From: Heligmosomoides polygyrus polygyrus
Lineage: Eukaryota; Nematoda; Chromadorea; Rhabditida; Heligmosomidae
NCBI GenBank assembly: GCA_947396885.1
Contig: OX377202.1
Location: forward strand, 83,742,408 to 83,806,407
DNA: 64,000 nt
Direction: 5' to 3'
Numbering within the stretch: position 1 is the first letter of the stretch; every line of letters starts with the position of its first letter. A program made the translations under genes and the position numbers. Below, piece by piece: positions 23,222-34,479 of this stretch. The notes below the pieces were generated by a model. It was not told where the DNA came from. It saw nothing but the letters and a program-made list of their open reading frames with translations, and searched no databases.

Positions 23222-23448
23222 GTTAGGCGTGGTAAGCTCGGAGGACTGTCGCACCGATTGCCCCGCGCACCCGACTCGAGGTTCCTGATTAGGACTTCCC
23301 GCGCAGGCCAATCAAGCCTTCCATCCTCTGCGTTTGCGAACAGGCACCATACTGGTCTGGAAAGGGTAAGACACTGACTTGCTCACGGCTGACCATCGCG
23401 TGTCTGCTGTATGGACCAGGTGCGCATTCGGACAGCTTTCCATATAAA
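23222..23448 (+). repeat. SINE-like family S1, head in plus orientation
   Basis: GAGGTTCCTGATTAGGACTT (diverged B box) is followed by CCCGCGCAGGCCAATCAAGC and CTTCCATCCTCTGCG, then CTGGTCTGGAAAGGGTAAGA. These blocks are the reverse complements, in reverse order, of the copies at 34200-34330 and 61735-61865. The copy is cut on its right by the mariner at 23451. Confidence 0.55.
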
Positions 23449-23450
23449 TA

Positions 23451-24672
23451 TTAGGTTCATAAATATTAGTTTGAGTATAGGTTTTCCAACAAAATTTGTC
23501 TTCCAGTAAAAATAAGATTATACCACAAAAGAAAAGTCATTCTCAATGGGTTTGTTCCGCTTTTCATGAACTGAGTGGATTCCATCTCCGTAGAATTCGG
23601 TCGGTTTCGACCTGAAGAAGTCGTGTACCACCGCCGTGACCTCATCGACTTCGGCGAAGCGAGTAATACGGAGGACGTGCTCCACCAACCGAAGCAGACG
23701 GCAGTCCGACGACGCAATATCCGGGGTGAATGGTGGTTGCTTGATCTTGATCCAGCCCAATTCCTAGCTTTTTGCTGGTGTCTGAAGTGCGGTAAGCGGT
23801 CGGCTGTTGCCCTGGTTAATGAAACATTGGCTCCTATCGGCTTCCTTCTCCATTAATTTTTTCTCTAACTAGTTGAGTTGTTGGCAATGGCGAGCGCCAA
23901 GGATGGCTTGACTACATGGAGCAGCTCCCGGTGTACTGGACCACTACATATCCACCAAACGCACATCAGGACCTTCTTTCGGTGGGCCTCCGGTTTTGAC
24001 GTCAGAAGCCCCAGCTCGTTGCGTTCTAGCTATTGCTTTCCCGGCTTTACAGTTACAGTGAAGCATCCGCTTTTCATCGCTGGTAACGATCCAGGCCCCC
24101 TTGTCTGCACAAGCGCCGGAGCTCTGCAGTCGGAAGCACAGCGATTTACTTGCGTTTCCGTCAGCACATGAGGCACTGACGAAGGCGATTTTGGTGACCT
24201 TCCAGTCTACTGCTGCCGACGCGCGGTGGATCACTGGGAGAAGTGCAGAACAGCGGCTAGTCCTAGTGTGGTTTGAAAAGAATTCGACTTGATGGACTGG
24301 CGCAGGTGCCGTTTGTTTACAGCATTTGATCTTCCCGGGAGTGATTCGCTTCTGGGCGGAATCGAACTGCTGATACTATCTCCAATATTAGGAATGAACC
24401 TGCCGGTGACTTCCTTAATGTGCACTTGACCCCGTCCCTGGGTTGCTGCCGATCTTGAACTAATTGAAAATGGAATCTCACACTTTTTCCCTTTGAGTGG
24501 ACATCGTTCTTGTGAATAAAACTTTTCAACAGCGCAAGGAAAATTAACGAGTCATAACTCAAAATGATCGAAAGGAAACAAGCTTTCAAACAGAATATAA
24601 CACTTCAGTGGATTTACTTTGCATTCCAGAAAAAAAAAACAGAAGTATTGCAAAATTTATGACTCAACCTAA
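23451..24672 (-). mobile_element. Mariner DNA transposon, 1222 bp
   Basis: Ends are TTAGGTTCATAAATATT at 23451 and the complement of TTAGGTTGAGTCATAAATTT ending at 24672. TA flanks both ends (23449-23450, 24673-24674). The left TIR lacks a 4-base GAGT block present on the right. The transposase is read on the minus strand and is broken. Its left boundary falls within or next to an S1 repeat. Confidence 0.8.
23518..24240 (-). pseudogene. Mariner transposase, broken
   Basis: Segments in order on the minus strand: WIVTSDEKRMLHCNCKAGK (first catalytic Asp, within 23944-24234) and, after a frame change, IKIKQPPFTPDIASSDCRLL with LVEHVLRITRF (third catalytic Asp in ASSD, about 23690-23750), ending in KPIENDFSFVV at 23518. 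The N-terminal helix-turn-helix region upstream (24240-24600) is too decayed to place. Frameshifts separate the two recognisable blocks; I could not see the second Asp (HDNAR-type motif) clearly. Confidence 0.75.
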
Positions 24673-24674
24673 TA

Positions 24675-25718
24675 GAATGGTGGCCACAACCGAATGGGAT
24701 TGATTGAAGCCGTCATTTATCCTCACCCTTCTTACCCAAGATTTTGCACATAGCACCAAAATCGTTGCCGTTGTGATCTTCGCTATACAATGCCAGTCTT
24801 CAACTACCTTGCCTACTAATTCAGCGATGCGCTTACTCGGGTGCATAAGTTGCGATACTAAAGCCTCGAACTAATTTTTAGGCTCCTGAAGACGACAAGA
24901 CGGTCGAGAAGTCAGCACCAATAAGAATCCCACATAACAACCTCGTCGCAGAAAAGCTCTTGAAAGCTTTCCGTTAAATTGCTTCATAAATTACCGAAGA
25001 AGCTACATTCCTGTGAGACGTTGCAATTTCAGGAATGAGGACTTTTTATCTCTACGTGATTGGCGCCTTCTGGTTTATTTAACCTCATCCTGATCAGGTT
25101 TGACATAGGCGCTAAGCATTATGTTAGTTGGTTTAAGTCTAAGCAAGTAGAGATTTCTTTGGTTAACAATGGAATAACTTCAATAACCATGATCCACACC
25201 TCACTCGTGGGTTACCGGATCCTTTTATGCCTTATAAAGGCAAGCTTACCCAAACGATAGCTAACACTACAATCTCAATCCTCTTGGTGATTTCCTTAAA
25301 CAATATAAAAAACGGAGGAAGAACGAACAAGTTGTTGCGATCTGCTATTGGTTCTCCAGAAAACTTTTCATTCGGTTTAGTGCTAACATTTATGCTAAGG
25401 GCATCTGGAGAATTCGCAGTGTTGGTTTCCTTTGAATTGTGTTCGTTCCATCAGCTAATGTTACTCACGATCAGTTGCGGCGGGAAATGTTCAGGCAATC
25501 GTTCGTTGTATATAAAAACGAATATGGGTACTACCTGCTAGATAGAAACTTCTATTTTGTAGCGCGGCACATTCAATGAAATGTACTGCACACATGCCCT
25601 TAGCTCCAGTCATGCATGCGCGTAACTAGAAAATGGGAGCTCTGAAAAACCGCTGAACTTTTTAGCAAAAAACGCTGGACAATGACAGCCGTCGCCAATA
25701 AAACGTCGGCGTCACTAC
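24675..25718. other. No supported gene
   Basis: A 104-codon frame at 25227-25541 (+) and others have no recognisable domain. Confidence 0.35.
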
Positions 25719-25888
25719 CAGGGGCCGGATTTATCAACCACTTACAGCAATTTAACAGAGAAAGTACATGAAATCCTTGACAGCGCAGCTGATCAAGCGA
25801 TATGATAAGCGATAAGCCGCGTTATCTGAGTTTTCCGCTGTGAATTCTCTGTTAAAGCAATGTAAGTCGTTGATGAATCAGACCCCAG
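25719..25888. mobile_element. MITE family M1, copy 1 (170 bp)
   Basis: CAGGGGCCGGATTTATCAAC at 25719 is mirrored by GTTGATGAATCAGACCCCAG ending at 25888, and the inverted homology continues inward (ACTTACAGCAATTTAACAGA against TCTGTTAAAGCAATGTAAGT), about 45 bp per arm. The same TIR occurs at 50982-51214. No coding capacity; a target duplication was not clear. Confidence 0.72.
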
Positions 25889-26229
25889 GAGGAATGTAGA
25901 GCGATGCGGGAGACGGCATTTCTCCAATCTGTGCGACTAAGGAAGGAGGTGCATATCGTTTCGTTATTAGAACCTTGGCACAGTAATTTTTTCACGTCTT
26001 CAGTATCATTCAATATACCAACGCCAACAAAAAATAAAAAGATTTACCATGGAAACCTTGTTTGACGCACTACTGACGCAAGAAAAATGTGGTTTTAAGT
26101 TCGTTACTTACCACTAGTAGAGCATCAATACTATGATACCCTTGAAATAATCCCTTCAGCTTGAAACCGCATAGAACAACTTGTTAGAAAGGTCAAAAAA
26201 TAGTGAACGCTTTCCTGAGAAAGAAATGG
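25889..26229. other. No supported gene
   Basis: Spacer without recognisable content. Confidence 0.4.
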
Positions 26230-26336
26230 ATTTCTGGGTGTATCCTCGCTTGTTTCTCCCATTGTTAGTTTTCTATCTTCCTTATCTTTGTGCTTCACCT
26301 AATTATGTACTGGCTGAATAAATAAATAAATAAATA
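26230..26336 (+). mobile_element. CR1-like LINE 3' tail, plus orientation
   Basis: A pyrimidine-rich stretch leads to GTACTGGCTGAATAAATAAA and ends in four to five AAAT units at 26316-26336. The reverse complement of the 9988-10060 LINE end (ACATGTCCGAATAAATAAAT) has the same form. Confidence 0.45.
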
Positions 26337-26429
26337 TCTAGCCCTAGTGCTTTGCGTTTGCATATCTCAAGTTGCAGTACCACAGACGCACCAATCAGAT
26401 CATTAATAAGAAACAATTATTAGGATAAG

Positions 26430-26605
26430 CATAGAGGGCGGCATTTCTACATCTCTTTCGAGATCCTTCACGCATTCTACTTTTACGCGATGTCGTGTAG
26501 GTGATTTGAATGCGTACATACTATTTGGTATAACAGCGACTTATCGTTGTCCTGGGCGGGAAATCCAAACCATGAACACGGTATCGGGTGCACACGACAA
26601 CTGAG
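26430..26605 (-). repeat. SINE-like family S1, internally deleted copy
   Basis: Blocks AGGGCGGCATTTC, CACGCATTCTACTTTTACGC, GATGTCGTGTAGGTGATTTG and, after a short gap, CTGGGCGGGAAATCCAAACC and GGTATCGGGTGCACACGAC follow the plus-strand order of the copies at 34066 and 61608. The middle segment with CTTCCATCC-type sequence is missing. On the minus strand GGTTTGGATTTCCCGCC is in the B-box position. Confidence 0.55.
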
Positions 26606-26989
26606 CGTGGCTCGAATTTACACAAAACCCATTTGTAGTACAAGCGACACTGCTGCCTTATGCACTCTACGAAGTTCTGAGCCTAACTCCATAGCAGTTC
26701 TTTCCAATGAACGTCTATTTATGCTTGTTGATTTTAATCCTTGCAAAAAAAAAAGAAACGCCGTGTTTTGGAAACACTGCGAAAGCACCGGGAGGCACTG
26801 ACGATAACCGTGGCCAACATGAGTTCGTTGTTTCATAGTGAATGTCGAGAGAAAATGAACGATGATAGTTCTACATACATTGCATAAGACACGTTGAGTA
26901 TTCGCCTTCTTCTCAGCTCTGATATATGGTTTTCGGAAGCTCGCGCATTTGAGGAGAAAGCTCCACGACTTTAATAAAAGGATAAATCA

Positions 26990-27075
26990 ATCGTGTCAAT
27001 CAATTCCACATGCGCAACGCATTCAACTTTTGTGAATATCGCGGAAGCGATTTCAATGCGAATTTGGCCGACAGG
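26990..27075 (-). repeat. SINE-like family S1, body fragment
   Basis: GCGCAACGCATTCAACTTTT, ATATCGCGGAAGCGATTTCA and ATGCGAATTTGGCCGACAGG match the body of S1 in order. Head absent. Confidence 0.45.
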
Positions 27076-27767
27076 CAATTCAACGATTTATCTTTCCCGA
27101 AGAAATCTGGTACTAAATCATCGACGCGAAGGAACGCGAGGAAGGTATGTAGGGTTACCATCTAAGAGATCTTCAGTTCTAGTTTTTGACTCCTGAAGTC
27201 CTGTCCCCATTCTAATGATCAACCTCAATTTCGGATAGCATTGCAGTTAGAAGGTAGAGAAGAAGTGACTTGTGCTCTCCACTGAGCCATTTCGCTTCGT
27301 TCACCAACTAAGCCGTATCGTGACCCGCACGTATGCGGGACCACCGCTTTGTTTTGCCACTGCGGCCGAGACCTCTTACTCAGGATTAGCAAATGGAGGC
27401 TTCGACGATATGATCTGAGCTCTTTCTTCCAGGCAACAGTTGTTTTCCACACGGTGAGATGGGAACTTTCAGAAAAACAGACAGGGACTTAGCATTCCTT
27501 CACACGACGCAAATCTAGACGCTGCATTGGAGCAACTAAAAGGAGTACACGAAAACTTAGGACTTTTAGGAGAAGAAGAACTCGGTCTTTAAGCAATGTC
27601 TGGAAGAGGATTAGTCACAATAACAAATGCGAGGGGAGTAAAAACAGAGTGGTCATAATAAAAAGATTCATCAAAGAAACTGGTAGGAGTGAAACTCATG
27701 ATTATATAAATACATAGGTCCTACAAAATTGAAAAGTAGGTATCCAAGGGAAATGAAGAAGCGCACC
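27076..27767. other. No supported gene
   Basis: Nothing recognisable. Confidence 0.4.
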
Positions 27768-27865
27768 GACATATCCTAATCGGAAGGGGACAACAGTAAA
27801 GTGCCAGTTTCGCCGGCTATTCCATACCACTAAATTTTTTATAAATCAAAATCTTCGCATCACGG
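27768..27865. repeat. Left-half relative of the TIR element at 9023
   Basis: ATATCCTAATCGGAAGGGGA followed by CAACAGTAAAGTGCCAGTTT and CTTCGCATCACGG corresponds block by block to 9025-9128. I do not see the mirrored right TIR downstream, so this is a partial copy. Confidence 0.5.
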
Positions 27866-28821
27866 AACAGCATCTGAATCTCTCACAGAAACTCAAGGGG
27901 GGGGGTAATGGAGACACAGATACTTGCCACCCTCCAATTAGAAATAGCCGCAAAGCACACACAATTGGTACAAATGATATGAAACGAAAATGACCACGGA
28001 CTTGGAAACTCGTGAAGCACCCTTTTATAAAAAAAACAGCCAGCACTTCGTAGAATGAGCAATTCCTTATGTAGTATATCACAGAGACTACGATGGACGA
28101 GGATAGTTTACTTTTAAGATTTTTACGAGGAAAGACCTCTAGTACCAAACCAAACATGGGCGCAACTATTGCAGATGAACCTTATCATAGTGTTCATGTA
28201 GCCAGATCCTTGACTACACTTGGAAAACTGTTTCACAGTGCCGCTTAATTGCACCTGAGCAGTAAGAGAGAAGCTAAAAGTGCCAACTAAGTATGGTAAA
28301 CGATGCTCTCAATTTGAAAATCTCAAGTGCTTTCGAAGGCAAACATATGTGGAACTCCGACCACGTTGACGTTGTCCTGGTTTTCGGAGTGCGGATTTCT
28401 CAGCTGCTCGAAAAAAGCAGTAGTCTAATGCCTCTCACCATCATATTATATCATCCTGTTCAGTGTGCACTAAGGGATACAGATGTTACATATTCAACCG
28501 CAATCCATCTGCGTACCTGACTTTAAACTCCGGTGTCAGCGTTCCTGTAACTGCAACGTCCGCAGACTACTTCACTTTTTCGACGAGGAGAACGTTTTGC
28601 GTTGCCTTCCATTCCTTACTTGTATCTAATGTCTCTGTCTTCAATAGCAATCTATGTTTGTGCTTTTTCCGGCAGATCCCATTGAGCAGCAGTACTATTT
28701 AGTAATCTATCCGCCACAAATTACAGTGTAAAAGACCTCGCCTTGGTGTGGTATAAGTAAGGTGTAAACGCTTCAGGGAAGACGAGTACACCTCCTAAAA
28801 CGCTGCTACTAGCTGATTCCC
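27866..28821. other. No supported gene
   Basis: Includes a 10-G run near 27897. Short frames only. Confidence 0.4.
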
Positions 28822-29160
28822 TCCTGCGGATGAGGAGGGAAACGTGACTCTTTGCAAAGAATAGTCGAGCGTTGCATTACAAAGGAATGTGGGCGAGTAA
28901 CGAAATTCGCTTCCATGGTAAACGGTTCTATGGCCAGCAATACTGAACTGTGCGACCGGACGGCTGTTGTGATACACAGGATGGCAGTCATTCACCCCTT
29001 TCCTGTGCTTAATGAGAAAAAGCGGGCGGTTGTATTCCATCGACGAAGGACTATTACTGCAGACGAGCTGAAATCACTACTGCGGTGGAGTAGCAGTGGA
29101 CAGAGAGCTTTAGAGGATTCACTGAATAACAGGTGGAACGGCAAAGAAGTTTTTGGATGA
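28822..29160 (+). CDS. Uncharacterised open frame, weakly supported
   Basis: A 102-codon frame from 28852 (TCA/TAA-free back to about 28822) ends at a stop at 29158-29160. It is basic, with a segment RRRTITADELKSLLRWSSSG that looks protein-like. No domain, signal peptide or membrane segment is recognised, and no copy is present elsewhere in the window. It may be an exon of a host gene or chance. Confidence 0.15.
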
Positions 29161-29340
29161 CTAGCCGTAAAACCAGAACATACTAAAGACGAAGAGTGCT
29201 CTAATAGCAAACTCTATGAAGAAGACAACGTCCTAAGAATTACGAAGAAGCAGGTGTTCAGGTCATGGAAGCTTCTTGTCGTAACTAGAGGAGCTAGAAT
29301 CATAAAACAGATTTCTGAAGTGCAACAATTAGTGGAACCA

Positions 29341-29615
29341 CAAAAGGATAAAGGGATAAGGAACAACGGCGCTCTCTTTGAGGGATGGGCCACGCATTCC
29401 AGTTCAATAGGATATCGCGGAGGCAACTAAATGAGTCTTTGAACTATACATTGACTTTTGATTTCCACTCGATGCCAAACCAGCACACCTTCCGGTAAAG
29501 TCTGTTCTGTTATCAATTCAACAAATCAGGAGGGAAGGAAAGCTTCGTTGAGTTGGCAGGATATCCAAACCTGGGACCGGGTGCACGCGACAGGCGCGCC
29601 CAAAAAAATAATAGT
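29341..29615 (-). repeat. SINE-like family S1, near-complete copy
   Basis: In plus-strand order: AAAAGGATAAAGGG, GGCGCTCTCTTTGAGGGATG, GGCCACGCATTCCAG, GATATCGCGGAGGCAACTAA, then a diverged middle, AGGAGGGAAGGAAAGCTTCG, GTTGAGTTGGCAGGATATCC and GGGACCGGGTGCACGCGAC. This is the same succession as at 34066-34330 and 61608-61865. Transcription direction is inferred to be minus from the B-box-like GGTTTGGATATCC on the minus strand. Confidence 0.55.
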
Positions 29616-31017
29616 GCGTTCGCACCTGAAAGGTAGTGGAGCTTATGCAAGAGTTAGGAGACTTGGAACCTATGCAAGAGTTAGGGGGTTAAGTACTAGG
29701 TAGAAACTCACCCTTCTTAGCAGTGTCATGATGAACAGTTTTTTCGAAATCATTGGAAGAATTCTCCACAAACGCCGTGGGAGGACGAGTTTCTGCTGAA
29801 ACCTTCAGCTGAGAAGCGCTGGTTGTATGCTCAAAAACCACTAGAGACCTTCAGAAATGGGCAGAGACCCGATCAAACGAGCCGCCAGTACGCTGTGCTG
29901 CATAACACTCGCCTCGGCGAAAAACGGTGACCAGCATGGCGCCCTTATTTATGGCAAAATAACTGCTCCCTGAGGAGCCTTATCAGCAGAAGAGGGGAGA
30001 AGAGGAGGGAGGTGTGGGTGTGGTGGAAACGAAACGACTGCTGTCGCAGTAGCCAAGCGAGTGGCGCGCTTTCAGCGATGGAAAAATGCGCCTGGGTATC
30101 AACTACGCAAAAGGGCTCGAATTTCCGACACCTCCAAAGCAAACTCTGAGCCTTGAGAGGCGGGCGCCAAATCTGAACAACTGGATGGTGTCTTTGCATA
30201 CCCGATCTGTACTTGTTCAGGACAGAAACGGCCGTTTCTAGTAGAGAAGTGTTGGAAAGGGCGAACGGTTTTCGAATTCCTATTCAAAAAATTGTGCAGC
30301 GCTCCTATGAATATATCCAGCACATAACGCTTCGGAGCACGGCAACTTTTAAACAAGGAATTTTAGACCCTCTTGACCAGCGTAGCTGGAAACCTATTTA
30401 AAGTTTTACTTTTCAACAAGCACACTGATTGGTACGGACTGGGCAGGGGAAGAATGCGCTGCTCTCACTCATAAAGCATCCGATTCTCGCGAAACTCAGA
30501 GAAGACTCCTCGAATTTCGTTAGTTATTTAATTTAATTTAATTTAGTGTCATACATTTCTGAAAAAAGGGGAACTTATTCATCATTCGACTGACCACCAC
30601 AAGTCGTTGTCGGCACCGTTAGAAAACTTCGACTGAAGTAGAACTAGGATTCGTGGCACATGCCGAGAAGGATCGACTACCATCGACCCTTCCTTTATTA
30701 TTTGTAGTCATGCTTTCTACAATGTATTTTCCTAATCTTTTTCGTAAATTTCTTATTGAAGAGAGGAAAATATCTGACATGTGTGGCTGATGGAGATGGG
30801 GGAATCACGTCGAGATCTCTATATAAAATTATCTTACTAATTCATCTTTATCCGATCAATTCTATCCCTATTAATAAAATAGTTTATTCCATCTCAACGT
30901 TATAATACACGCTAATTAATGATCATGTGCTATTGATGCTCGCAGGATTCCTCTTTTTATCAAATATTCTCGCACGGTATGCTAGAAATTTAAAGATAAT
31001 ACGATGGAAAAGCTAAA
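29616..31017. other. No supported gene
   Basis: Contains a small duplicated motif at 29640-29690 (GCAAGAGTTAGG twice) and a short TTTAA-type run at 30525-30545. No coding region supported. Confidence 0.4.
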
Positions 31018-31019
31018 TA

Positions 31020-31928
31020 TTAGGGGGGGCCAAAAGTAATGAGACAAAATGAAAAAAAAAATCTTTATCTCCTTATAACTCAATTACAACTCAACGATGC
31101 TGAGGAGTGTATTTGCCATTAAGGGCAAGGACCTTGCTGCCATCGCTCAGCCCACTTACTGATCCCATCCTTCCAGAACTGCTTCAGCCTGGTGTTGATC
31201 AACTGCTCGATATGGTTGTCAAGGACTGCTTGGGTTCTTGTGTCCCTTCCGACTAGGAAGTCCTGTAATCTCAAGTAGTAGTGGTAGTTGCATGGAGAGA
31301 TGTCCAGCGAATACGGTGGGTGAGGCATGTGAACGTAGCCCAGCTGGCCAAGCTTATCCGTGCTTACTTGTTCCCGATGGGGTGTGGCGTTGTCGAAGAG
31401 GAGAACCTTCTTGAAGCGCAGCGAATGAATAAGAGCGAGTCGCCGGCCCATCTCCTCTATTTCGTTCACCATGGCTTTGGAGATCATCGCGGTGCTCTTG
31501 GGAAACAGCCTCCGGTAAACCGATCCATGGCGCAGACCCAAAAGCTCCAAAGATGCTTCTCGCCGTGAACATCTCGCCGAACGAAGGTCGGTAACAATTC
31601 ACCAGGCCTCACCCAGACTCGCTGCTTGGCAGGGTTAAGGTAGAAGACGTACTTCTCATCTTGCGTGAATATTGAGCCCAGGCTGCTCGGGGTTGGGAAT
31701 TGGGGGAGATTTGAGCGACACAGGTCGACTCGTCAGACTGGGGTTTCGGCATGAGACAGGCTGGGGTTTTTGGCATGCTTCTGGAAAGGGCGGAAGTGGT
31801 AACTTTTCAGATGGGCTTCAGTAAGTAGCATACAAACATACAAATACAACAAGCACGAAACCAGACTCCAGCCACGAGATATATGGACACGGCATGGGGT
31901 GTCTCATTACTTTTGCCCCCCCCCCTAA
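31020..31928 (-). mobile_element. Mariner-like element, internally shortened (909 bp)
   Basis: TIRs TTAGGGGGGGCCAAAAGTAA at 31020 and the complement ending at 31928 (with extra G/C in the homopolymer) share about 27 bp. TA flanks both ends (31018-31019, 31929-31930). The transposase is encoded on the minus strand and lacks its N-terminal DNA-binding part, which explains the short length compared with ~1.2-1.3 kb mariners. Confidence 0.87.
31119..31720 (-). pseudogene. Mariner-like transposase, N-terminally deleted, third Asp changed
   Basis: On the minus strand DEKYVFYLNPAKQRVWV (first catalytic Asp, about 31640-31690) lies in a different frame from the long open piece 31119-31550. That piece holds LLFDNATPHRE (second Asp), then HMPHPPYSLDISPCNYHYY and FLVGRDTRT, and ends PCP just before the stop at 31119. 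The residue expected to be the third catalytic Asp is Asn (codon at 31287-31289), exactly 34 residues after the second Asp. At least one frameshift near 31550-31600 plus this change make the protein inactive. GC-rich compared with its surroundings. Confidence 0.83.
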
Positions 31929-31930
31929 TA

Positions 31931-33034
31931 TGTATGTCTGTAAAATGTTTCAAATGTTTTTAAAAACTGACGCTTTTAGCTAAAGTTGTGCAAAGGGTGA
32001 ACATTAGTTTTGAGTTCTGGCATTTTGGCTCAGATTTCCATGCCGCACTGTGATATCGAACTGAAATGCAGCATTTTGATTCTAATAATAAGGAGAGAAT
32101 TAAACACAAATGATTTGAGGAGTTAGTGGAGGTAAAGAGCTAGAAATCCTGGCGACGACTACAATACTTTGTAAGAGGCAAAGCCCTCAAGCTTCTCTAA
32201 AAGTCAAATAAGAAAAGTGAAAATAATTATAAGGTTTTTCGTTTTTTGAAGGTTCACCTCCGAAGCGGAAGCAACGCATTCAGTAGCAAGCGCGTAGCCC
32301 ACTCAGTGGTCCGGAGTCAGTGGGCCTCCACAGTACGCCCTTCCCTTGCCCGGAATTCATCAGCGTTTTCGATCGTAAGGAAAGTTCTGGCATCTTTAGC
32401 GCGTTCATAAAATAAATGCGCCTTTTACTTCGCTATTTCTTTTGGAACCTAAACAGTGACTGATAGCCTGTACTCACTAGAAACCAGAAGACGACAGTCT
32501 TGCGCTTTCCAACACCTACAACATCTTTTTTCGAACATAAGGAAAGGGAAAAGCATAAGGAAAACCATGACTTGGCCAGCGGTTGGCCACCACAACCTAC
32601 CTTCCCCTATATGGCGCCAGTGAGCGTTGTACAACGTGTCGTTTCCCATAGAATTCACAAATTTTCTGCATTGATGTTTTCGATGAAGAATTCAGAATTT
32701 CTGCCTCTAAAAGATTCTCTTGGGAGGGGCAGCAAAACGAGCCAACAATTGTTGCTCGGGTTTTCCAAATCTTAGATGCTGAGAGCTGCTTTGTGCGGAA
32801 GGTTTTCTATCACAGGATATCTGTGTGCTAGTAAAAGAATCCGCCATGTCGACGCCAGTTAGCAGGAAGGGAAATGCGTGATGCGCTCGTGTTTGCAGAG
32901 AAACCTGAGCCCAGGGCGCTGTCCAGCCAGCTGCAATTTGGCAGCAGTTTTTTGTGGCCATCAATTAGAAACGGCATTTCGACCCAAGCGTCTGGAAGAG
33001 TGGAGATTGAGCGATTGCACAAAAACCGCCACTG
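31931..33034. other. No supported gene
   Basis: Short frames on both strands without recognisable domains. Confidence 0.4.
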
Positions 33035-33442
33035 TTATGAGAAAGCCTGAATTGTTTGCACGACAACGGTGGCGCGGCTCTTCTTCAAATCCCTGAGGAC
33101 GAACAGTTGATGGGTTTGGGTTATAGAAATGTGAATTGATATGTGAGTGTGGATATGTGGCTTGGAGGAGCGAACGGACGCAAGGAGTCGGATTCTGCTG
33201 GCAATGCAGGCAGAACACAGGGGCAGTCGAACATAATGAGATTTGCTGCCCCATAAGGAAATTGTAGCTCGAAAATCAGAGCACGAATTACAGCCTGAAT
33301 GTTCTGCAAAGATAGAGAAGAACAACTGGGAATAGTCGACGAGGAATGTTGGGCTCGAAGAAGTAAACTCATCATCGTCGAACATGCTCTCGGAGGAGGG
33401 CTGAGAAGGTCCTTGAAGGGGCCCTTTGAGTAGGCGCCTCAT
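33035..33442 (-). CDS. Uncharacterised open frame, possible host exon
   Basis: A 135-codon minus frame starts MRRLLKGPLQGPSQPSSESM and is rich in Ser, His and Thr. A second minus frame (33121-33375) overlaps it. Between them TCTATCTTTGCAG (about 33300-33312 on the minus strand) is a good match to a nematode 3' splice acceptor, so the region could be an intron-exon junction. No domain is recognised. Confidence is low; both frames could be chance. Confidence 0.18.
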   Translation of the reverse strand: MRRLLKGPLQGPSQPSSESMFDDDEFTSSSPTFLVDYSQLFFSIFAEHSGCNSCSDFRATISLWGSKSHYVRLPLCSACIASRIRLLASVRSSKPHIHTHISIHISITQTHQLFVLRDLKKSRATVVVQTIQAFS

Positions 33443-34065
33443 TCATGCGTCGCAGAGAGGAATGTGAGGTCCATTCGAATAAATGGCCGTTCAGGAAAAA
33501 GAAATCTTAGAGCTCCTAATGAACGGCACGAGTAATGCGCTCTCCTCGAGTCGTTATTGCATCGGAGAGAAAATCTCTAATGCTTTCCCATTCTGCGGGA
33601 AGTTTCCGCTCACATTTGAGTTTACGGTTTACGTCCTCTTAAAAGGTCATAATCCGAGAATTCCTTCTAAGTGAAGGAAGATGTTTCCATAAAATAGCAC
33701 GAATCTCTTACAAAATCAAATACGACTGTGCTTTGCATGAGAAGGGTCTATGAAGACAGTTTCAGAATTTTCCTTTAATAGAATGGTCAAGTCTTTCCCT
33801 TTCCCTAGCACTGTATCGAAGCATTTCCGTTGTTCAGAGCTTGCGAAAATGGGTATATCTATCATTTAATGGCATCTCGCGTCTGTCTAAACCTCTACCA
33901 ACGACAGTCTCCACGGTAGCAACTAGAGCACGATAACTGGCTCACCGACCCTGTTTGCCCAAAGTGCTACTAAGCACGTCTGCTAAAGTGCTACGATGGT
34001 TTGCCTTTTTGGCTGCAGGACACCAGACGTTGCACAGGCCTATCTTCCACACCATGATAAAAAAC
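33443..34065. other. No supported gene
   Basis: Nothing recognised. Confidence 0.4.
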
Positions 34066-34330
34066 AACAAAGGATAAAGGACGGCGCTACTCAGTTTCTT
34101 TTGAGATGAGTTGCGCATTCTACTTCGACCGGATGTCGTGGCGATTTGAATGCTTATTTGTCCATATCGAAACTTGCGGTGGCCAGCCGACGAACAACTA
34201 AGCGCTGCATCCTTTCCAGACAAGTCTGGTGCCAGCTCACCGACTCCGGAGGGATGGAAGGCTTGGTTGGCCTGGGCGGGAAATCCGAACGAACCTGCAA
34301 TCACCAGCACACGACAGCCGGCACCTCCTC
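34066..34330 (-). repeat. SINE-like family S1, complete-looking copy
   Basis: Plus-strand order of blocks: AAAGGATAAAGGACGGCGCT, GAGTTGCGCATTCTACTTC, CGGATGTCGTGGCGATTTGA, CCTTTCCAGACAAGTCTGGT, CCGACTCCGGAGGGATGGAA, GGCTTGGTTGGCCTGGGCGG, GAAATCCGAACG. The minus strand carries CGTTCGGATTTCCCGCC in the B-box position and would be the transcribed strand. The same order occurs at 61608-61865 and 29341-29615. Confidence 0.65.
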
Positions 34331-34479
34331 TGCCTCTGCTGCACGCCCCTTCCACATCTTATTCACTTATACGTTTATTCTTAGATCTAACAATTGTACT
34401 CATATATCTGTAAGAATCTGCTGGAGCTTCGGCTGCCGTAGCCATCACTTTGAATCGAGGCCCAGGACTCGACTTCCAG

